Of a DNA stretch of 47,806 nucleotides, positions 43,857 through 47,806 are shown piece after piece. This DNA is from Planctomycetia bacterium (GTDB taxonomy: Bacteria > Planctomycetota > Phycisphaerae > FEN-1346), in NCBI GenBank assembly GCA_003170085.1, contig PMZT01000103.1, forward strand, positions 1 to 47,806. The letters run 5' to 3'. The translations under genes and the position numbers were made by a program. Position 1 is the first letter of the stretch; the number at the start of each line of letters is the position of its first letter. The notes beneath the pieces are model-generated. The model had not been told where the DNA came from, did not search any database, and worked only from the letters and a program-made list of their open reading frames with translations.

Positions 43857-45397
43857 CAAGAAAACGCCCGGCCGGCCAGCGCCGTGTGAATCTCGCGGAG
43901 CGCCGGATACATCTGCCGATAGAGCGCGAAGCCCTCGGCATACGACTGCGCGAGCGCCGCGCGCGGCTCGTACACGCGGCCCGGCCGGCAGACCTTTTCG
44001 TACGCGTCCTGCTCATCCTTGTAGAGGCCCGCGCCGATGCCCGCCAGGATCGCCGCCCCCAGCGGCGTGGCCTCGCGGACGGCCGGCACCTCGATCGTCT
44101 TGCCGACCACGTCGGCCTTGTTCTGCATCCAAAACTCGTTCTGAATCGCGCCGCCGACGGCGATGATCCGCTCGGCCTTCGTGCCCAGGCCCGCCTCGAA
44201 CGAGGTCAGCATGTCGAGGAACTGGTAGTCAAGCCCCTCGATGATCGCGCGGACCATGTCGCCCAGCGTCGTCACGCTTCGCAGGCCCACGAAGCTGCCG
44301 CGCGAGTGCGGATCGACCACCGGGCACGTGCTGCCCGAGAGGTGCGGCAGGAAGAGGACGCCGCCCGCGCCCGGCGGCGACTTTGCCGCAGCCGCCATGA
44401 GCGTGCCCCAGTCGGCCGGCGCGTCGGCGGCGGCGGTGCGATCCGCCGCGAACTGCCTGCGGAACCACTCGAGCGATTCCGCCGCCGGCGTGCTCGCCCA
44501 TGCCGCATGAACGCCCCGCGCCACGTGCGCCTGAATCGTGAGGCCCGCGCGGTGGACCTGCGGCGTCAGAACAGGCCGCGCGATGGACGTCGAAACGATC
44601 TCCCACGTGCCCGTGACGTCGAGCACCACGCCCGGCCGGAACCCGCCCACCGGCAGCGCCCCGCACAGGTGATCGTGCCCGCCCAGCACCACCGGCGTGC
44701 CCTCGGCAAGCCCCGTGGCCTGCGCCGCCGCGGGCGTCACCTGGCCCAGGACCGTGCCCGCCGGGAAGGCGTCGGGCATCAGCCGCCGGTCGATGCCCGC
44801 CAGGCCCAGCATCTCGTCGGACCACGCCAGCCGTTTCTGGTCGAAGAGCAGCGTGCATGAGGCCATGCTGTAATCGGTTGCGCGGCGGCCGCAGAGCATG
44901 AAGTTCAGGAAGTCCTCGATCAGAAGCCACTTGTCGGTGCGCTCGAGGATCGCCGGCTCGTGCTCTTTCATCCACAGAATGCGCAGGGCCGAGTTGATGG
45001 CCCAGAGCGGGTTGCCGCCCACCGAGAACACCTTCTCGGCGCCGATGTGCGACTTCCACCACTCAAGTTGCGGCGCGGTGCGCGGGTCGAGCCAACTGAT
45101 GAACGGGTAGAGCCAGCGGCCGCCGGCGTCGATCGGTACGCCGTCCATGCCCATGCCGGTGACGGCCACGGCGCGGATCGCCACGGGGCCGCCGATCTTC
45201 GCGACGGCCTCGCGCAGGGCGTCGGCCGTACCGCCCCAGATCTGCTCGGGCTGCCACACGGTCCAGTCGGGGTGCGCGGGATCGGGGTGAAACCGCTCGG
45301 TGGGCCGGCTGCCCATGGCCACCAGGTTGCCGCCGAGGTCGTAGATCGCCGCCTTCAGGCGGGTCGATCCCAGGTCGATGCCCACAAGGTAGTCCAT
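43856..45397 (-). CDS. FGGY-family carbohydrate kinase
   Basis: 513 residues, usual family length. The N-terminal ATPase lobe begins LVGIDLGSTRLKAAIYD. The catalytic Asp is D242 in LGGHDHLCGALP, and the C-terminal lobe has the GGAIQNEFWMQNKADV and EATPLGAAILAGIG signatures of FGGY_C. These enzymes phosphorylate imported sugars or sugar alcohols (xylulose, ribulose, rhamnulose, gluconate); the exact sugar cannot be read from the sequence. The ribosome binding site GAGGA and an 11-base gap after the URO-D gene indicate one operon with it and RhaT. Its stop codon shares one base with the palindromic element. Confidence 0.92.
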   Translation of the reverse strand: MDYLVGIDLGSTRLKAAIYDLGGNLVAMGSRPTERFHPDPAHPDWTVWQPEQIWGGTADALREAVAKIGGPVAIRAVAVTGMGMDGVPIDAGGRWLYPFISWLDPRTAPQLEWWKSHIGAEKVFSVGGNPLWAINSALRILWMKEHEPAILERTDKWLLIEDFLNFMLCGRRATDYSMASCTLLFDQKRLAWSDEMLGLAGIDRRLMPDAFPAGTVLGQVTPAAAQATGLAEGTPVVLGGHDHLCGALPVGGFRPGVVLDVTGTWEIVSTSIARPVLTPQVHRAGLTIQAHVARGVHAAWASTPAAESLEWFRRQFAADRTAAADAPADWGTLMAAAAKSPPGAGGVLFLPHLSGSTCPVVDPHSRGSFVGLRSVTTLGDMVRAIIEGLDYQFLDMLTSFEAGLGTKAERIIAVGGAIQNEFWMQNKADVVGKTIEVPAVREATPLGAAILAGIGAGLYKDEQDAYEKVCRPGRVYEPRAALAQSYAEGFALYRQMYPALREIHTALAGRAFS

Positions 45398-45407
45398 CGC
45401 GTCGTCC

Positions 45408-46445
45408 TCACAGGGAGAGGGGGTAGCGACCGAATTGCCTGAGCGTTTCGAGCATCACGCGGTAATTCTCGGGCTTGACGGCCGAGTGAATCGAGTTGCT
45501 CGACGAGCAGATGTACCCGCCGCCGGGCATGCCCTTGCGTAGCGCCGCCCGCGTCTCGGCCACCACTTCCTCGGGCGTGCCGCTCGTGAGCGTCCGGGCG
45601 CAATCGACGTTGCCCTTGACGGCTACACGGTCGCCGTAGCGGGCCTTGACCGCCGCCAGGTCCATGCCGCCCTGCGGGTCGATCGGATCGAGGCAACTGA
45701 TGCCGGCGTCGACCATCATGTCGCTGATCGGCCAGATATTCCCGTCGCAATGCTTTATGAACGGAAGGCCCAGCTCCTTGAACCCCTGCGCCACCCGCCG
45801 CAGGCCGGGGTAGAAAAGCGTGCGGAAATGGGCGGGCGACATCAGCGGCCCGGCGTTGCCGGCGTAGTCGTCGCCGGTCCAGACGAAATCCGCCCCGCGC
45901 GCCGCCACCTCCCTGACCATCTTCAGGTTCGTCTCGACCGAGAGATTGACGAGGGCCGCAATAAGCTCGGGCTCGCACGCAATGGCCATCAGCAGGCTCT
46001 GCATGCCCATCAGGTATCGCGGAATCGAGAACACGTCGTTCAGGTGCACGCCGATGGCCATCTTGCCCTTGAACTCGCGCACGGCCTTTTCGAGAGTGGC
46101 GTAGCGGCCGGGGGCGAGGGGGTCGGGCGGCGCGTAACGCTCGAAGTCGGCCATCGACTGGATCGGCGACTCGACCTCAACGCCGTGCTCCTCCTGCCCA
46201 TACTCGACCACGTAACCCCACTCGGTCCGCCACCGCGTGGGGCTTACCTGCGTCTTCGTGAAGTCGGGATCGACCAGGATCGCATCGTGCCCCATGCGCA
46301 CCGCGAACTCGTTGTGGCTCTTGCAGCCGGGGCACAGGGCCTCGCGTACCTTCTTCGCGATAAGCCACTCGAACGTGGGCACCCGGTCCGGTTCCTGCCG
46401 CGCCAAGGCCCGCATGACACGCTCGCGACTGGTCATTTCAGCCAT
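45408..46445 (-). CDS. Uroporphyrinogen decarboxylase (URO-D) family protein
   Basis: 345 residues, family length. It opens with SRERVMRALARQEPDRVP and has the URO-D/MtaA-type landmarks LPFIKHCDGNIWPISD, DPIDPQGGMDLAAVK, VKGNVDCARTLTSGT and a C-terminal GGGYICSSSNSIHSAVKPEN. In sugar clusters of Planctomycetota these paralogues are common and their substrate is unknown; heme synthesis is unlikely because no heme genes are nearby and the sequence belongs to the methyltransferase-like branch. It is 23 bases after the RhaT stop and 10 before the kinase start, hence operonic. The reaction in this context is not known. Confidence 0.88.
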   Translation of the reverse strand: MAEMTSRERVMRALARQEPDRVPTFEWLIAKKVREALCPGCKSHNEFAVRMGHDAILVDPDFTKTQVSPTRWRTEWGYVVEYGQEEHGVEVESPIQSMADFERYAPPDPLAPGRYATLEKAVREFKGKMAIGVHLNDVFSIPRYLMGMQSLLMAIACEPELIAALVNLSVETNLKMVREVAARGADFVWTGDDYAGNAGPLMSPAHFRTLFYPGLRRVAQGFKELGLPFIKHCDGNIWPISDMMVDAGISCLDPIDPQGGMDLAAVKARYGDRVAVKGNVDCARTLTSGTPEEVVAETRAALRKGMPGGGYICSSSNSIHSAVKPENYRVMLETLRQFGRYPLSL

Positions 46446-46468
46446 AGGATGGGGTTTCCGTTTCTGAG

Positions 46469-47509
46469 CTACACCTTTGCCATTGCGTTACCATGCCCCA
46501 GGATGCAGACGCCGAGGATAAGAACGATGATGCCGGCGACGATCCACGCGATGCTCCGGCGGCTGGCGCCCTTCCACTCGCCGCTGCGGAACCCATGCAC
46601 GTTGCCCACGATGATCGCGAACGACATGAACGCCGCATACCCGACCGAAACGCCCAGGTCGCCCAGCCTCGACGCCCCCAGGCCCCAGAAAAGAATCGCC
46701 GCATCGTGCAGCACCGCCATCACCGCCGCCAGGAGCAGGATGCGCCCCGTGCCGGGCCGGCCGAAGTTCTTCCACGTCTTGTTCCGCGTAAGCTGGAAGA
46801 CGCAGTAGAGGCACGCCGAAAGCGCGCCGCCCCACAGCACCAGCGCCGTGACCACAAACGTGGACCGCCACGCGGCGTTGCTGAACTGCTGCTGCGACAC
46901 CGTCATCACGTCGCCGCCGAAGCTGAACGCGATAGCGTAGCACGCACAGAACACGCCCGAGACGAACGCCAGGAGCAGCCCCAGGAACATTTTGGGCTTC
47001 TTCGCCCCCGACTCCGCCTTGACCGCGCCGCCGCCGCTCAGGCTGCGGTCCTTCAGGATACCCGCCCGGCCCGCGATCACCACACCGACGAGGCACACCG
47101 CCACGCCCGCCAGGATCACGCCGCCGCGCAGCGTCGGGATCTGGTCGGCATTGTGGATAGCCATGGGCAGAATCGAGCCGCACGCAATCTGCGCCCCATA
47201 GTTGATCGAGTAGGCGAGCGACAGGCCGACGAACGCGAAACTCATCCCGAGCGTCATCGAGCCGAGGCCCCACAGGAACCCGAAGACCAGCACGGGCACG
47301 ATCGCCGCAATCCCAACCGCCGGAAGCGTCGCGAAAAGGCCGTCCACCGCCAGCGGACCCAGCGTTACGGGAATCAGCACCGTCACGAAAAGGAAGAACG
47401 GCCCCCACAGGTTCTCCCACGGGGTGTCTTTGGAGGCGTACTTGCTGGGCAGTCCGAATGAGCCGCCGCAGATGGCCCCCACGAGCACGAAAAGGAATCC
47501 CCAGATCAT
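46469..47509 (-). CDS. rhaT: L-rhamnose/proton symporter-like transporter (RhaT family)
   Basis: 346 residues, against 344 for E. coli RhaT. The ATG at 47509 is chosen because AGGAG lies 6 bases upstream (complement of 47516-47520); the open frame continues further but with unlikely sequence. The protein has about ten hydrophobic helices and the family's N-terminal WGFLFVLVGAICGGSFGLPS, plus WENLWGPFFLF and LGMSFAFVGLSLAYSINYGA. It imports L-rhamnose or a related deoxysugar with protons across the inner membrane. It is the first gene of the minus-strand run to 40035, so uptake, URO-D paralogue, kinase and GH127 are probably co-regulated. Substrate by family; other sugars are possible. Confidence 0.9.
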   Translation of the reverse strand: MIWGFLFVLVGAICGGSFGLPSKYASKDTPWENLWGPFFLFVTVLIPVTLGPLAVDGLFATLPAVGIAAIVPVLVFGFLWGLGSMTLGMSFAFVGLSLAYSINYGAQIACGSILPMAIHNADQIPTLRGGVILAGVAVCLVGVVIAGRAGILKDRSLSGGGAVKAESGAKKPKMFLGLLLAFVSGVFCACYAIAFSFGGDVMTVSQQQFSNAAWRSTFVVTALVLWGGALSACLYCVFQLTRNKTWKNFGRPGTGRILLLAAVMAVLHDAAILFWGLGASRLGDLGVSVGYAAFMSFAIIVGNVHGFRSGEWKGASRRSIAWIVAGIIVLILGVCILGHGNAMAKV

Positions 47510-47639
47510 CGGCGGCTCCTTGTGGCAAGAGTTCCCGAATGCGTCGCCGGAGAAGGCCGTATCGGCGGCGGCATTATAGACCGCGCAGCCCGACCACGCC
47601 AGAATCATCGCCGGCCGGTGGCACCGTGGACCAGGAACC

Positions 47640-47760
47640 TTTGGCCTTAGACTTTGGACTTTGAACTTTCTTGCCGTCCCTCCTCATCTCAGATTTGAAA
47701 TTCTTAGATTTGAGATCTCAAATTTGAAATCTTCAGATTTCAGATTCTCAGATTTTTTCC
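47640..47760. repeat. AT-rich degenerate repeat tract upstream of rhaT
   Basis: The 297 bases upstream of the transporter start contain no gene. From about 47640 the base composition changes sharply from GC-rich to AT-rich. The tract repeats degenerate units of CTTTGGAC/GACTTTGAAC and then AGATTTGA, AGATTTCAGATT and AAATTTGAAATC. A perfect 16-bp palindrome, ATTTGAGATCTCAAAT, lies at 47708-47723. Such tracts occur between genes in planctomycetes; here the position suggests the promoter region of the sugar operon. No clean -35/-10 pair was found. Confidence 0.6.
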
Positions 47761-47778
47761 GTTTTGTCGTGCAAAATA

Positions 47779-47798
47779 TTTTTCGGAATCCCGAAAAA
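47779..47798. promoter_or_regulatory. Perfect inverted repeat, candidate operator or terminator
   Basis: TTTTTCGG-AATC-CCGAAAAA is a perfect 8-bp inverted repeat with a 4-base centre near the right edge. Its size and symmetry fit a dimeric repressor operator for the divergent or downstream sugar genes; the flanking A/T runs also fit a bidirectional terminator of a gene beyond the edge. The sequence alone does not decide. Confidence 0.4.
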
Positions 47799-47806
47799 CG
47801 CCCGTG

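Noticed and set aside
45408-46445. Heme-pathway hemE
   Set aside because: The sequence follows the methyltransferase-like branch of the URO-D family and lies in a sugar operon with no other heme genes.

Overview
The window is GC-rich, densely coding bacterial DNA, most likely from the Planctomycetota or a close PVC relative. The evidence is the mix of families: a formylglycine-type sulfatase with a twin-arginine leader, a GH127 enzyme, a seven-repeat SBBP-type beta-propeller, a secreted metallopeptidase with a VHL-like beta domain, a URO-D paralogue, Ser/Thr kinase signalling and palindromic intergenic elements. This assignment is inference; there is no rRNA or other phylogenetic marker in the window. 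No tRNA, rRNA, CRISPR array, transposase or integrase was seen.

Region 1 (left edge to about 33.5 kb) is a single large accessory locus. The tail of a membrane protein (3-161) and a secreted, membrane-anchored alpha-helical protein (181-3342) enter from the left. They converge on a minus-strand CHAT (caspase-like) protease fused to two Clp-N-like domains (3363-5762). A LysR regulator is divergent from that protease (5916-6860). A plus-strand run of about 17 genes then extends from 7058 to 33473: an APH-like kinase, a 1615-residue repeat protein, a Clp-type AAA+ unfoldase with one ATPase module, a Ser/Thr kinase, a TPR protein, an HPD-less J-like protein, a GrpE-like protein, an unusual Hsp70, a zinc-ribbon/TPR protein, an unknown protein, a MoxR-type AAA+ ATPase with an extra N-terminal domain, a degenerate vWA-like protein, two coiled-coil proteins, a membrane protein ending in a ribosomal-L9-C-like domain, and a small unknown protein. 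Six start/stop overlaps indicate translational coupling.

The combination of CHAT protease, MoxR-vWA pair, Hsp70/GrpE/J-like trio, Clp unfoldase and two kinases is the best candidate for an undescribed system. It recalls the computationally described NTP-dependent conflict systems (vWA-MoxR-effector types), but I do not recognise this exact assembly. A working model, which is inference, is a kinase-gated chaperone/unfoldase assembly, partly at the membrane, that senses damage or invasion and licenses the CHAT protease. A housekeeping or stress proteostasis role is equally open.

Region 2 (33.5-47.8 kb) looks like polysaccharide and sugar catabolism. A minus-strand pair (beta-propeller then a large secreted protein with a possible glycosidase-like fold) is divergent from a plus-strand sulfatase. 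A second minus-strand run, in transcription order, is RhaT-type sugar transporter, URO-D paralogue, FGGY sugar kinase, GH127 glycosidase and VHL-domain metallopeptidase. Two palindromic elements of the same two-hairpin layout sit in this run, each starting on the last base of the preceding gene's stop codon. The right edge is an AT-rich, repetitive promoter region.
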